From Brevibacillus migulae (GTDB taxonomy: Bacteria > Bacillota > Bacilli > Brevibacillales > Brevibacillaceae), in the NCBI RefSeq assembly GCF_004521915.1, contig NZ_SDKD01000015.1:1-64000 (forward strand): a DNA stretch of 64,000 nt, given 5' to 3'. Positions 23,474 to 31,111 of the stretch are shown one piece after another; within the stretch, counting starts at the first letter, position 1; the number at the start of each line of letters is the position of its first letter. Both the position numbers and the translations under genes were made by a program. The notes under the pieces are model-generated. The model was not told the DNA's origin. It ran no database searches and saw nothing but the letters and a program-made list of their open reading frames with translations.

Positions 23474-25030
23474 ATGATCAGTCTGCCAAAGAGCGTCCGC
23501 ATCCATCGGATCATCAGTTATTTGCGCCGATCACGCGAAGATGTCGAGCGGGAAAAACGTACGGGCGAAGACACGATCGCCATGCAGCGAGCCGTGATGG
23601 AACGCGTGCTGCAGGAATATGACCTGCCCTATGATATGGTCATCGAGATCGGCAGCGGCGATAAGATCCGTACCCGGCCGATATTTCAACAGGTGCTTCA
23701 CGATCTCGAGCAGGAAAAATACAACTGCATTGCGGTAAAGGAAATTTCACGTCTGACGCGCGGCGACTTTCGCGATTATGGCCGCGTGTATGAACTGATC
23801 CGTCTTAAACGCATATACATCCTGACACCCTATCGCTTGTACGATCCGCTGAATGTCAATGATTTGCGGCAGATTCGCTTTGAGATGTTTCTTTCCCGTG
23901 AAGAATTCGAAACGATCCGCGAACGGCTGCAGAGTGCCAAGCATACATACGCCCGCTCCGGCCGATTCATGGGCTCGACTCCCGCCTATGGTTACCGGAC
24001 TGACCAGCGCACACAGCGCCTGCTGATCGTCCCTGCCGAGGCAGAAGTGGTGCGTCTGATTTTCGCCTCCTATTTGCATGGGGAAGGCGGCAGACCACTG
24101 GGCTACCGTGCCATTGCCGCCCGATTGACGAATCGCGGCATTCCGTCTCCCTCTGGCAGGGACGGGTGGAATCCCACTACCATCAAAAAAATCCTCCATA
24201 ACCCTGTGTATATCGGCGAAATTCATTACCGCAAGAAAGAAGCCGGCGAGACCATCATTGTTCCCGATGCACATCCTGCCATTATTTCTCCCCATGACTT
24301 TCAAAAGGTCCGGCAAAAAAGCCGCCCACAAGCTCCCTCGCTGCGCAGTGATCATTCCCTTCACGAGCTGACCGGGTTGATTCGCTGTGCCCGCTGCGGC
24401 AAAAAAATGGTCCGCCAAACCACCCGCACCTCCTATCGGAAGAAGGACGGAAGCAATAGCCAGTACGAAAAAGAGATGCTATGGTGCACTACACCCGGCT
24501 GTACGTATGTCAAATATCGCGCGGTGGAACAAATGCTGCTGACGTTTCTCGCAGCGATCCCTTGCCCTTCTTTAGCAGATCTCCCGCTTTCCACCCGCCA
24601 ACACGAACCCGACCAGCACAAGGCCTTGCGCATGCGGCAGCACAGTGAGCTGGAAAAGCAGCTGAGCACGGTGTATGCCAGCTATGAGTCCGGCCTGTAT
24701 ACCGCCGACGAATTTGCAAAAAGGCGTACACTGATTCAGGATAAATTGGCTGCCCTCGCTGCGTGGTCCCAAGAGCTGGAACAGCTTCAAGATCAGAAAG
24801 CCCTTCACGCTGCATTATTGGCGAGAATGGAGCATGGGTCGAAGCCTTATCACACCTTTGCCCAAGCCTATCGAAAACTTCCCCGGCCCGAGCTGAAAAA
24901 CCGTCTGCTGCACTTGCTCATCGCATCCGTTCACTTGGAGCGTTGGGATAAGCGCAAGGGACAGCGCATTACTCCGTTTTCCCTGCACATCTTCTATCGC
25001 TTTCCAGATGACTTGCCGCTTACGACGTAA
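23474..25030 (+). CDS. Large serine recombinase 2
   Basis: A 518-residue large serine recombinase. The catalytic domain begins ISYLRRSREDVEREK with nucleophile Ser20 and has VKEISRLTRGDFRDYGRV with the catalytic Arg residues. The recombinase domain (GYRAIAARLTNRGIPSP...TIKKILHNPVYIGEIHYRKK), the zinc ribbon (CARCGKKMV...CTTPGCTYV) and a coiled-coil segment (QHSELEKQLSTVYASYESGL) follow in the usual order. The ATG follows TTGGAGGTGCCAGG. The stop codon lies 27 bp from the right junction. It is the likely integrase, and possibly excisionase partner, of the element. Confidence 0.92.
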   Translation: MISLPKSVRIHRIISYLRRSREDVEREKRTGEDTIAMQRAVMERVLQEYDLPYDMVIEIGSGDKIRTRPIFQQVLHDLEQEKYNCIAVKEISRLTRGDFRDYGRVYELIRLKRIYILTPYRLYDPLNVNDLRQIRFEMFLSREEFETIRERLQSAKHTYARSGRFMGSTPAYGYRTDQRTQRLLIVPAEAEVVRLIFASYLHGEGGRPLGYRAIAARLTNRGIPSPSGRDGWNPTTIKKILHNPVYIGEIHYRKKEAGETIIVPDAHPAIISPHDFQKVRQKSRPQAPSLRSDHSLHELTGLIRCARCGKKMVRQTTRTSYRKKDGSNSQYEKEMLWCTTPGCTYVKYRAVEQMLLTFLAAIPCPSLADLPLSTRQHEPDQHKALRMRQHSELEKQLSTVYASYESGLYTADEFAKRRTLIQDKLAALAAWSQELEQLQDQKALHAALLARMEHGSKPYHTFAQAYRKLPRPELKNRLLHLLIASVHLERWDKRKGQRITPFSLHIFYRFPDDLPLTT

Positions 25031-25050
25031 ATGCCATTCACTTCCCTCGT

Positions 25051-25095
25051 TGTCTTTGGCACTTCACCCGTATCCTCTGTCACAGCTGGAATCAT
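25051..25095 (+). other. Right junction (attR-like) of the inserted element
   Basis: Element DNA runs through CTTTGGCAC into protease-coding DNA with CTCTGTCACAGCTGG. GGCAC (25058-25062) recurs at the left junction, and CTCTGTCACAGCTG nearly matches the internal site. Confidence 0.65.
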
Positions 25096-25318
25096 CAGTG
25101 CCAAAAACCGCAGCCTGCAAGTGTCGCGACGTGTATACGAAGAGATTTTTCAGACGGATGCAGCCATCAATCCGGGAAATAGCGGCGGACCTTTGATTAA
25201 TCTCCATGGGGAAGTTATCGGGGTGAATGCCTTTATCATTCAGTCCAGCCAATGCCTTGGCTTTGCCATTGGCATAAATGCGTTGAAGCCGTATTTGGAG
25301 GAACTCATGGGTTATTAA
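25058..25318 (+). pseudogene. Trypsin-like serine protease, C-terminal part of the split gene
   Basis: Encodes SSVTAGIISAKNRSL, the catalytic Ser motif AINPGNSGGPLIN and the last beta strands, ending GFAIGINALKPYLEEL. There is no PDZ domain, so the whole protease would be about 245 residues. It completes the fragment at 15641: His and Asp are there, Ser is here. An ATG at 25031 could open this frame but lacks a ribosome site and would give only the second half barrel. Confidence 0.88.
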
Positions 25319-25329
25319 AAAACAGCAAA

Positions 25330-25365
25330 ACCCCGTCAGCAGGCGGGGTCCATGTTTCTTTTTTA
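25330..25365. terminator. Terminator shared by the split protease gene and the 47-codon gene
   Basis: Stem ACCCCG/CGGGGT with an 8-nt loop, followed by T-rich sequence on the plus strand and by TTTTGCTGTTTTTT on the minus strand. Confidence 0.75.
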
Positions 25366-25381
25366 TGCAGTTTACAGGACA

Positions 25382-25525
25382 TCATTTGGCGCTCTTTTGA
25401 AACGCAATCAGGTAGACATCATCGCCGCCTTGGTTCAATTGTGCTTCTGCCTCTTTTAATTGCTGCAGCTGCTGCTCATTCAGCTCGGCGATGGCCAGTT
25501 CATCCAAATGGTTTTGTTTTTCCAT
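25382..25525 (-). CDS. Small acidic hypothetical protein (47 aa)
   Basis: A 47-codon frame with GGGAGG seven bases before its ATG and a terminator behind it. The product is acidic and Gln/Leu-rich (HLDELAIAELNEQQLQQLKE) with no cysteine, signal or membrane segment. Small acidic helical proteins of this type occur in spores, but no family was recognised. It is convergent with the protease fragment and just outside the element. Confidence 0.65.
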   Translation of the reverse strand: MEKQNHLDELAIAELNEQQLQQLKEAEAQLNQGGDDVYLIAFQKSAK

Positions 25526-25592
25526 TCAAAAAACCTCCCGGGAATGCTTTCACAAGCTACTGTTAGAGTCCCCCGAGACGTTTCCCAGTATG

Positions 25593-25877
25593 CTACGCAA
25601 CCTGGTGCAAAGCCTTGGAAATGGCTGCACAAGAACGCTTGCAAAAAAGAATAGGCAGCTGTCTGTCCTTGGCTTGCGCTTTGATTGTTTTTGCCAAATT
25701 ATGATTGATAAAATCAGTGAGAACCAGAATCAAATGCACACCGCTTGGAATTTTAATACCGGTCTGGGAGCTTTTGCGCCCGCTGACATGGTGAACATCG
25801 CGGAATCCTTGCTCTTGCAGCAACTCTACAATATTACCCAACCTATCTCCACCAACTACTAAAATCGTCTGCATCAT
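25593..25877 (-). CDS. DUF2325 domain protein, second copy
   Basis: A 94-residue paralogue of the protein at 8208-8528: ILVVGGDRLGNI, HHVSGRKSSQTG, LVLTDFINHNLAKTIKAQA and FCKRSC are shared. It lacks the C-terminal tail of the other copy. AAGGAGG precedes two adjacent ATG codons, of which the first is used here. Two Fur-box-like sites lie 70-105 bp upstream, so this copy may be metal-regulated. Its activity is unknown. Confidence 0.8.
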   Translation of the reverse strand: MMQTILVVGGDRLGNIVELLQEQGFRDVHHVSGRKSSQTGIKIPSGVHLILVLTDFINHNLAKTIKAQAKDRQLPILFCKRSCAAISKALHQVA

Positions 25878-25946
25878 GAAAATCCTCCTTGATTGATTGT
25901 TTGTTTGTCATTTTCTATGTAGGCAGTTCACTTGAGTGTAAGTACT

Positions 25947-25965
25947 AATAATGAAAACCATTCTC
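25947..25965. promoter_or_regulatory. Fur-box-like site, distal half
   Basis: The minus-strand reading GAGAATGGTTTTCATTATT matches about 14 of 19 positions of the classical Fur box. It almost abuts the 7-1-7 site next to it. Confidence 0.4.
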
Positions 25966-25967
25966 AT

Positions 25968-25982
25968 TGATAAATATTATCA
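25968..25982. promoter_or_regulatory. Fur/PerR/Zur-type 7-1-7 box
   Basis: TGATAAATATTATCA matches the Bacillus Fur consensus TGATAATNATTATCA at every defined position but one. It is upstream of the second DUF2325 gene; the divergent small gene starts 180 bp away. Confidence 0.55.
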
Positions 25983-26161
25983 TTCCCAATTATAATTGGC
26001 AATACTCTTCTTGTAACCTTTTGGTAAATTTACATAATCGTCGTTTTTATTCCCGTTGACTTCCTTGCGTATTTCCCGGTTTTCCAGCCCTCGCTTCCCT
26101 TATGCTTGGGAATGTGCTGGCGCTACAATGAGGGAAATGGGGTAACAGGGAGGTGAAAACG

Positions 26162-26371
26162 ATGCCGAAGTTGGCTGTAGCTTTCTTGATGATGGTACTG
26201 TTAGGTGGAGGATTGTTTTTGCTCGATGCAATCGAACTAGTTGATCCGTTGCATCCTGATGGGGGCGATATCCTTGCTTTCATACATGGAGGGGTAAACG
26301 ATCCACCAGACGGTACAGGCATTTATGCTTTTACGAATGGTGGGTTGAATGATCCCCCTGTAGGTGCGTGA
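26162..26371 (+). CDS. Small membrane-anchored or secreted protein with two C-terminal repeats
   Basis: A 69-residue product. Residues 1-25 are a hydrophobic helix (LAVAFLMMVLLGGGLFLLDA) that could be a signal or an anchor. The rest holds two similar units, ILAFIHGGVNDPPDG and IYAFTNGGLNDPPVG. GGGAGGTGAAAACG precedes the ATG; three more codons upstream are possible. A terminator follows 60 bp downstream. The repeats suggest a processed or self-associating peptide, but no family was recognised. Confidence 0.65.
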   Translation: MPKLAVAFLMMVLLGGGLFLLDAIELVDPLHPDGGDILAFIHGGVNDPPDGTGIYAFTNGGLNDPPVGA

Positions 26372-26430
26372 ATGTCACTCGTGCTGAACCTCCCGGAGGC
26401 AGCGGTGAAAACAATCATTCTTGGCCAGAA

Positions 26431-26464
26431 AAAGATTCGAAGGTGAACCTCGAATCTTTTTTTA
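26431..26464 (+). terminator. Terminator of the small repeat peptide gene
   Basis: Stem AAAGATTCGA/TCGAATCTTT with a 9-nt loop followed by TTTTTTT. Confidence 0.9.
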
Positions 26465-26513
26465 CATCATCCATGTTTTCACGCTATGAGCTTACCCTCA
26501 TCCCACTTGTATA

Positions 26514-26548
26514 CAAAAAAGAACCCAGTCACTGGACCAGGTTCTTTC
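26514..26548 (-). terminator. Terminator of mtnE
   Basis: Stem AAAGAACC/GGTTCTTT with a 14-nt loop, followed by TTTTTT on the minus strand. Confidence 0.85.
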
Positions 26549-26558
26549 AGATCGAATT

Positions 26559-27734
26559 CTATTTCTTAAAAAGGTTGAGCTTGGCAATGCGCTGCACCGC
26601 TTCCCGCAGTCGTGCCTCTTCGGAAAGCAGCGCGACTCGCACATAGCCCTCGCCCGTCGGACCAAAGCCCACGCCCGGTGCGACCACGACATGCGCTTTT
26701 TCCAGCAGCAAATCGGAAAACTGGACGGAATCATATCCCGACGGAATCGGCAGCCACGCAAAGAAGGAGCCCTGCGACGGCTTCGCCTTCCAGCCGATCT
26801 CATGAAGACTGTCGAACAGCACATTTCTCCTGCTTTCATAGATAGCGACCAGATCACGCACCGAAGCCTGCGAATCGGTCATCGCACGTACTGCCGCCAT
26901 TTGAACAGCGCCGAACAGGCTGACGAAGTAGTGATCCTGGATCAAATTGATCAGGCGGACCAGCTCGCGATTCCCTACCATCGCGCCTACGCGCCAGCCA
27001 GCCATATTGTAGGTCTTGGACAAGGTGTAAAACTCGACCCCTACCTCTTTTGCCCCAGGCACCTGCATGAAGCTGACCGGCTTTTTGCCGTCGAAGCTGA
27101 TCGCCCCATAGGCAAAATCATGGCAGACCACAATCTCATGCTTGCGGGCAAATTGAATCGTTTCTTCATAAAAGGAAACCGGTGCATTCACAGCAGTCGG
27201 GTTATTTGGATAATTGAGAAACATCAGCTTGGCCCGTTCCAGATCGCTCGCAGCCAGCTGGCCATAATCAGGCAAAAAGTCGTTTTCCGCACGAAGCGGC
27301 ATCATGACCATCCGTCCGTCCACAACCGCGACACCCGACCAATAGTCCGGATATCCGGGATCCGGCACAAGCGCGACATCGCCGGGATTCATCAGGACTT
27401 GGCAGATCTCGACCAGCCCCGTCTTGCTGCCGAAAAGAATCGCTACCTCTTCTTCCGGATCGAGGTCGACATCAAATTCCTGCTTATACCAGTAGGCCAC
27501 TGCTTCCTTTAATTCACGGCGTCCTTGAAACGGAGGATATTTATGATGCAGCGGATTGGCCGCTTGCTGCTGCAGCTCTTCGACGATATGCTGCGGGGTA
27601 GGCAAATCCGGATTTCCTTGTCCCAGATTGATAATATCGTGTCCGGCGGCAATCGCTTTATTGGTTTTGGCAACCAGCGTGGAGAAAAACTGTACGGGCA
27701 GTCGCTCCACCATGGAGGACGGTTGAATACGCAT
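26559..27734 (-). CDS. mtnE: Class I aminotransferase, probable MtnE of methionine salvage
   Basis: A 391-residue PLP-dependent aminotransferase. The Schiff-base lysine is in TLSKTYNMAGWRVG and the substrate Asn in NYPNNPTAV; GQGNPDLPTP is the N-terminal family motif. The sequence closely resembles Bacillus MtnE, which transaminates 2-keto-4-methylthiobutyrate to methionine as the last step of methionine salvage. The upstream SAM riboswitch supports a methionine-related role. The ATG follows GGAAAGGAAG. Other 2-oxo acid transaminases of the same subgroup (PatA-like) cannot be excluded. Confidence 0.85.
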   Translation of the reverse strand: MRIQPSSMVERLPVQFFSTLVAKTNKAIAAGHDIINLGQGNPDLPTPQHIVEELQQQAANPLHHKYPPFQGRRELKEAVAYWYKQEFDVDLDPEEEVAILFGSKTGLVEICQVLMNPGDVALVPDPGYPDYWSGVAVVDGRMVMMPLRAENDFLPDYGQLAASDLERAKLMFLNYPNNPTAVNAPVSFYEETIQFARKHEIVVCHDFAYGAISFDGKKPVSFMQVPGAKEVGVEFYTLSKTYNMAGWRVGAMVGNRELVRLINLIQDHYFVSLFGAVQMAAVRAMTDSQASVRDLVAIYESRRNVLFDSLHEIGWKAKPSQGSFFAWLPIPSGYDSVQFSDLLLEKAHVVVAPGVGFGPTGEGYVRVALLSEEARLREAVQRIAKLNLFKK

Positions 27735-27761
27735 GTCTGTTCTTCCTTTCCAATCAAAAGT

Positions 27762-27930
27762 AAAACCCCTTTTCCATACAGAAAAAGGGGTTCGATATCC
27801 GCACCTTATCTGCCAGGAATCATCCTGCTGGAATTGGCACAGCATCTGCATCGTGCATCGCAAAAGCTGCACGCTGCCGATCCGCTGCCGGGCTTCATCG
27901 GGCCAGTCCCTCCACCTCTCTGGATAAGTA
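27762..27930 (-). promoter_or_regulatory. SAM-I (S-box) riboswitch with terminator, upstream of mtnE
   Basis: The minus strand reads CTTATCCAGAGAGGTGGAGG, then GGCCCGATGAAGCCCGGC, a variable arm, GTGCCAATTCCAGCAGG and GATTCCTGGCAGATAAG, the conserved core of the S-box. P1 is CTTATC/GATAAG. A terminator (AACCCCTTTTT/AAAAGGGGTT then TTTTACTTTT) occupies 27762-27792. When SAM is bound the terminator forms and mtnE is off. Confidence 0.95.
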
Positions 27931-27966
27931 CTTATGCTTTTTTCATTAAAATAAACTTCCTTTATC

Positions 27967-29214
27967 CTAGCGAGTCAGTGCAGATCTGTCAATCCCCAGC
28001 CCTGAACCTGCTTTTGCAAAACGCTTGTACTGGCTGAAGAAAAATACGGCGATCAGACAGCAGGCCGCCATGATGACGATCATCCACATCGGGGACAACG
28101 ATTCCATCAGGATGGCCCCCAGCAAAGGGCCAATCATCCTGCCCGCTGAGGAAGCTCCGGATACCATGCCTTGATACCAGCCTTCCCTGCCCGCTGGAGC
28201 CAATTCCGCTGCGATCGTCGGCACTCCTGGCCAGACGAGCATTTCCCCTAGGGTCATCACCATCATCGCGGTAAAAAATGCCGCGTAGGTGGACGCCTGC
28301 GACAGTATGAGCATCGAGCAAACAAAAATGTACGAGCCCAGAAGAATTTGCGCATGCAGGGTGCGGGCGAATCGCTTGATCACCCAGCTAATGACAGGCT
28401 GGCCGCACAAGATCATCGCGCCGTTCAACGTCCACAGCGTGCTGTAATCAGCCAGGGTCAGTCCGAAGCTCTGGATATATGGCGCCAGATTGCTTTGCCA
28501 TTGCACATAGACCACCCAGAGAATCAACAAGCCCGTGCAGAGCATGATAATCGGCAAATGACCTTTTCTGCTGCTGACCTGCACAGTGCCGCCCGTATCC
28601 ACTGGTCTGCTTTCCTCTTGGCTTCCGGCTGGCAGGCTTGCGGCTTGCAAATGCTTTTTCGTCAGCATGAGCGAGAACAGCAGCAGCACAGCCACTTGCA
28701 CGAATCCATTTCCATAAAAGGTCCATTGAAAAGAAAGCGTCGCGACCAGACCGCCTAAAGCAGAACCAAGCGCTACCCCGACATTCACCGCCACATAGAC
28801 CAGATTAATGCCTTTTCTGCCACCTTCCGGCCAGAACACGCTTGCCAATGCATACATCCCCGGATAAATGACCCCGGAGCATAAGCCAGTCACCGTAAGC
28901 AGCACCCCGTAAATCCAGAGATCCTGCCACAGTCCCATCCCGAAGGCAGCAAGCAGGGCAAGCACCGTGAACGTAAGCAGTGTTCGCCGTTTCCCCCACC
29001 GGTCGAATAAGACGCCGCCGATGAGACTTCCGACGAGAAAGCCTCCCTGGTTAAAGAAGAGGACTACGCCTGCGGTCGTTAATGATTTCCCTAACACATC
29101 GCGAATGTAAAGCGTAGTCAAAGGCCACAAAAAAGCCATACCGGTCGCAAAGACGACCGCCGCTGCAAAAAGCAGCCACATGATACCTGGATACGCATTC
29201 GTGCGCAGCTTCAT
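27967..29214 (-). CDS. MFS transporter
   Basis: A 415-residue major facilitator protein with about twelve transmembrane segments. Motif A-like sequence GGVLFDRWGKRRTL lies between TM2 and TM3, and the central cytoplasmic loop (HLQAASLPAGSQEESRPVD) separates the two halves. The GGFLVGSLIGG and GVPTIAAELAPAGREG segments resemble YfmO/MDR-type efflux proteins; the substrate is unknown. The ATG follows GAAAGAGGAATCGGA. The stop lies 37 bp from the riboswitch of mtnE; it is a separate transcription unit. Confidence 0.88.
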   Translation of the reverse strand: MKLRTNAYPGIMWLLFAAAVVFATGMAFLWPLTTLYIRDVLGKSLTTAGVVLFFNQGGFLVGSLIGGVLFDRWGKRRTLLTFTVLALLAAFGMGLWQDLWIYGVLLTVTGLCSGVIYPGMYALASVFWPEGGRKGINLVYVAVNVGVALGSALGGLVATLSFQWTFYGNGFVQVAVLLLFSLMLTKKHLQAASLPAGSQEESRPVDTGGTVQVSSRKGHLPIIMLCTGLLILWVVYVQWQSNLAPYIQSFGLTLADYSTLWTLNGAMILCGQPVISWVIKRFARTLHAQILLGSYIFVCSMLILSQASTYAAFFTAMMVMTLGEMLVWPGVPTIAAELAPAGREGWYQGMVSGASSAGRMIGPLLGAILMESLSPMWMIVIMAACCLIAVFFFSQYKRFAKAGSGLGIDRSALTR

Positions 29215-29271
29215 TCCGATTCCTCTTTCTTCCCTATTATATATCTACTGCTGCCGAGAATCGGTCGGCCA

Positions 29272-29751
29272 TTAAGTCTCTCTGGCAAAGTCTCCGCTTT
29301 TTCCGCCCGTTTTGCTGACGAGATAGGTCGGCCCCAGGATCATGCCTTTATCCATGGCCTTGCACATATCGTACACCGTCAGTACAGCCACGCTCGCAGC
29401 GGTCAGCGCCTCCATTTCGACGCCCGTCTGTCCGGTCGTTTTGGCCGTAGCTTCGACCAGCAGCGTGTCCTCCCCTTCAAAAGAAAAGTGAATGTCTACC
29501 CCCGATAACGGAATCGGGTGACACATCGGGATGATCTCCCATGTCTTTTTCGCAGCCATGATGCCGGCTACTTGCGCCACAGCCAGCACATCCCCTTTGC
29601 TGATTTTTCCTTCCTTAATACGTATCAGCGTTTCCGGCTGCATTTGTACTCTGCTGCTCGCAACGGCGACACGCTTGGTCGTGCCTTTTTCCGAAATATC
29701 CACCATTTGCGCGCGATTTTGTTCATTAAAATGCGTCAATTGATCGCTCAT
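29272..29751 (-). CDS. moaC: Cyclic pyranopterin monophosphate synthase MoaC
   Basis: A 159-residue enzyme of molybdenum cofactor synthesis; it converts 3',8-cyclo-GTP, made by MoaA, to cyclic pyranopterin monophosphate. Motifs: MVDISEKGTTKRVAVA, the active-site IPMCHPIPLSGVD, GQTGVEMEALTAASVA and LTVYDMCKA with the catalytic Lys and Asp region. Length is typical. The ATG follows GGAGGATGAC. It is divergent from the moeB/thiF gene and 57 bp upstream of the MFS gene. Confidence 0.95.
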   Translation of the reverse strand: MSDQLTHFNEQNRAQMVDISEKGTTKRVAVASSRVQMQPETLIRIKEGKISKGDVLAVAQVAGIMAAKKTWEIIPMCHPIPLSGVDIHFSFEGEDTLLVEATAKTTGQTGVEMEALTAASVAVLTVYDMCKAMDKGMILGPTYLVSKTGGKSGDFARET

Positions 29752-29922
29752 GTCATCCTCCATTGTCCGGGTGTTGCCACACTATTCCTACGATAAACCC
29801 GCGATCAAAATAAATCAATCGGTGAAAAGTGTGAATTACGGCCAAGCATCATTGGCAGCGATACCCGGTTATGATATCGTGGGCACGAGGATGGAAATTA
29901 AGCAAAGAGGGGAAAACTTTTC

Positions 29923-30948
29923 ATGAATACTCGTTATTCCAGACAAGTTCTGTTCCATGGAATCGGCAAACAAGGTCAGGAGCGCTTGCTGGCCAGTCGT
30001 GTGGCTATTGTCGGGATGGGGGCATTGGGCACGGTGCTGGCCAATCATATGGTGCGTGCGGGAGTCGGCTTTGTCCGGTTCATCGATCGTGACTTTGTCG
30101 AGCCAAGCAACTTGCAGCGGCAGATGCTCTATGATGAGGACGATGCGAAACAGGCGCTTCCCAAAGCGGTGGCGGCTGCCGAGAAGCTGGCAAAAATCAA
30201 TTCCAGCGTCCGCCTGGATCCACATGTAACCGATTTGACCCCCTACAATGCCGAGGAATTGCTGGCCGATGTCGATGTGGTGCTGGATGCCACGGATAAT
30301 TTCCAGACAAGATATTTGATTAACGACGTATGCGTCAAGCACGGCATCCCTTGGGTATACGGAGGTGCGGTTAGCGCGAAAGGCATGTTTACCACCATCC
30401 GTCCGGGGGAAACTCCTTGTATGCGCTGCTTGTTTCCGGAAGCACCCAAAGCAGGAGATGCACCGACTTGTGATACGGCCGGCGTGATCGGTCCGATCAT
30501 ACATATCATCGCCTCCTATCAGGCGACAGAGGCTTTGAAGATACTCGTAGGAGCAAGCGATGCTTTCAATCCGCATCTCGAGCACTTTGATCTCTGGGAA
30601 AATCAGCATCAGCAGATCAAAGTCAGCCATACGCGGCGAAAGGATTGCCCAGCGTGCGGAAAAGGAGAATACGCTTTTCTTTCTCCGGACTCCCCTGAGG
30701 GACTGGCGGTATCCCTGTGCGGACGTGACACCGTGCAAATCAATCCCGGTGAACAGATGAGGCTCGATCTCGATCGCCTTGCTCAGACCCTGGCTCCCCT
30801 TGGAACCATCGAGCAAAACAAGTTCCTGCTGCGGTTTCATCATGATCCCTACACGCTCGTGGTTTTCCCGGACGGACGCGTGCTTGTCCAAGGAACGAAC
30901 GATATCGGACTGGCCCGTTCCCTGCACGCGAAATACATTGGTGCATAG
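29923..30948 (+). CDS. moeB: MoeB/ThiF-family adenylyltransferase
   Basis: A 341-residue E1-like enzyme that adenylates the C-terminal Gly of a ubiquitin-like sulfur carrier (MoaD or ThiS). The nucleotide loop VAIVGMGALGTVLA, the Arg finger and DRDFVEPSNLQRQMLY, and DATDNFQTRYLIND are typical. Zinc cysteines are in CMRCLFPEAP and CPACGKGE. The C-terminal 80 residues extend beyond the bare catalytic domain and form a small domain that is often found in Bacillus MoeB/ThiF (VSLCGRDTVQINPG). The neighbour moaC favours molybdopterin synthesis. Confidence 0.9.
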   Translation: MNTRYSRQVLFHGIGKQGQERLLASRVAIVGMGALGTVLANHMVRAGVGFVRFIDRDFVEPSNLQRQMLYDEDDAKQALPKAVAAAEKLAKINSSVRLDPHVTDLTPYNAEELLADVDVVLDATDNFQTRYLINDVCVKHGIPWVYGGAVSAKGMFTTIRPGETPCMRCLFPEAPKAGDAPTCDTAGVIGPIIHIIASYQATEALKILVGASDAFNPHLEHFDLWENQHQQIKVSHTRRKDCPACGKGEYAFLSPDSPEGLAVSLCGRDTVQINPGEQMRLDLDRLAQTLAPLGTIEQNKFLLRFHHDPYTLVVFPDGRVLVQGTNDIGLARSLHAKYIGA

Positions 30949-31028
30949 ATGTTTCATAATCACTTTACACGTATGACATTTTTTGAACATTTTATGAAAA
31001 AGTGCTAGAAGGCCGGAAGCATTTGAAG

Positions 31029-31034
31029 TATAAT
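31029..31034 (+). promoter_or_regulatory. Probable -10 box of the aconitase promoter
   Basis: TATAAT lies 78 bp before the aconitase start codon. The -35 at 17-bp spacing (TAGAAG) is weak, which suits an activated or tightly regulated promoter. Confidence 0.4.
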
Positions 31035-31111
31035 AAGACCGTAAAAACAAAAAACGAAACGTGGTTTCATCTAATGAAACTTATACGTAAGAACACAAGG
31101 AGGTCAATCGA

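Larger units (their letters stand above)
16115..25062. mobile_element. Composite integrated element with two serine recombinases and spore genes
   Basis: About 8.94 kb of DNA interrupts a protease gene between its catalytic Asp and Ser. The junctions share GGCAC (16115-16119 and 25058-25062); joining at this point, or anywhere along the 24-bp aligned stretch to its right, restores the reading frame. The right-end recombinase stops 27 bp before the right junction, as serine integrases often do. Cargo: ATP-grasp gene, hxlR, recombinase 1, spoVAE, spoVAD, spoVAC, DUF421, DUF1657, a 54-codon gene, arsR, recombinase 2. A third junction-like sequence at 19164-19206 divides it into parts of about 3.1 and 5.9 kb. 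The exact crossover dinucleotide is not resolved. Confidence 0.8.

Noticed and set aside
25031..25318. The right protease fragment as an independent gene starting at the ATG near the junction
   Set aside because: No ribosome site precedes that ATG, the fragment lacks His and Asp of the triad, and it continues the left fragment in register.
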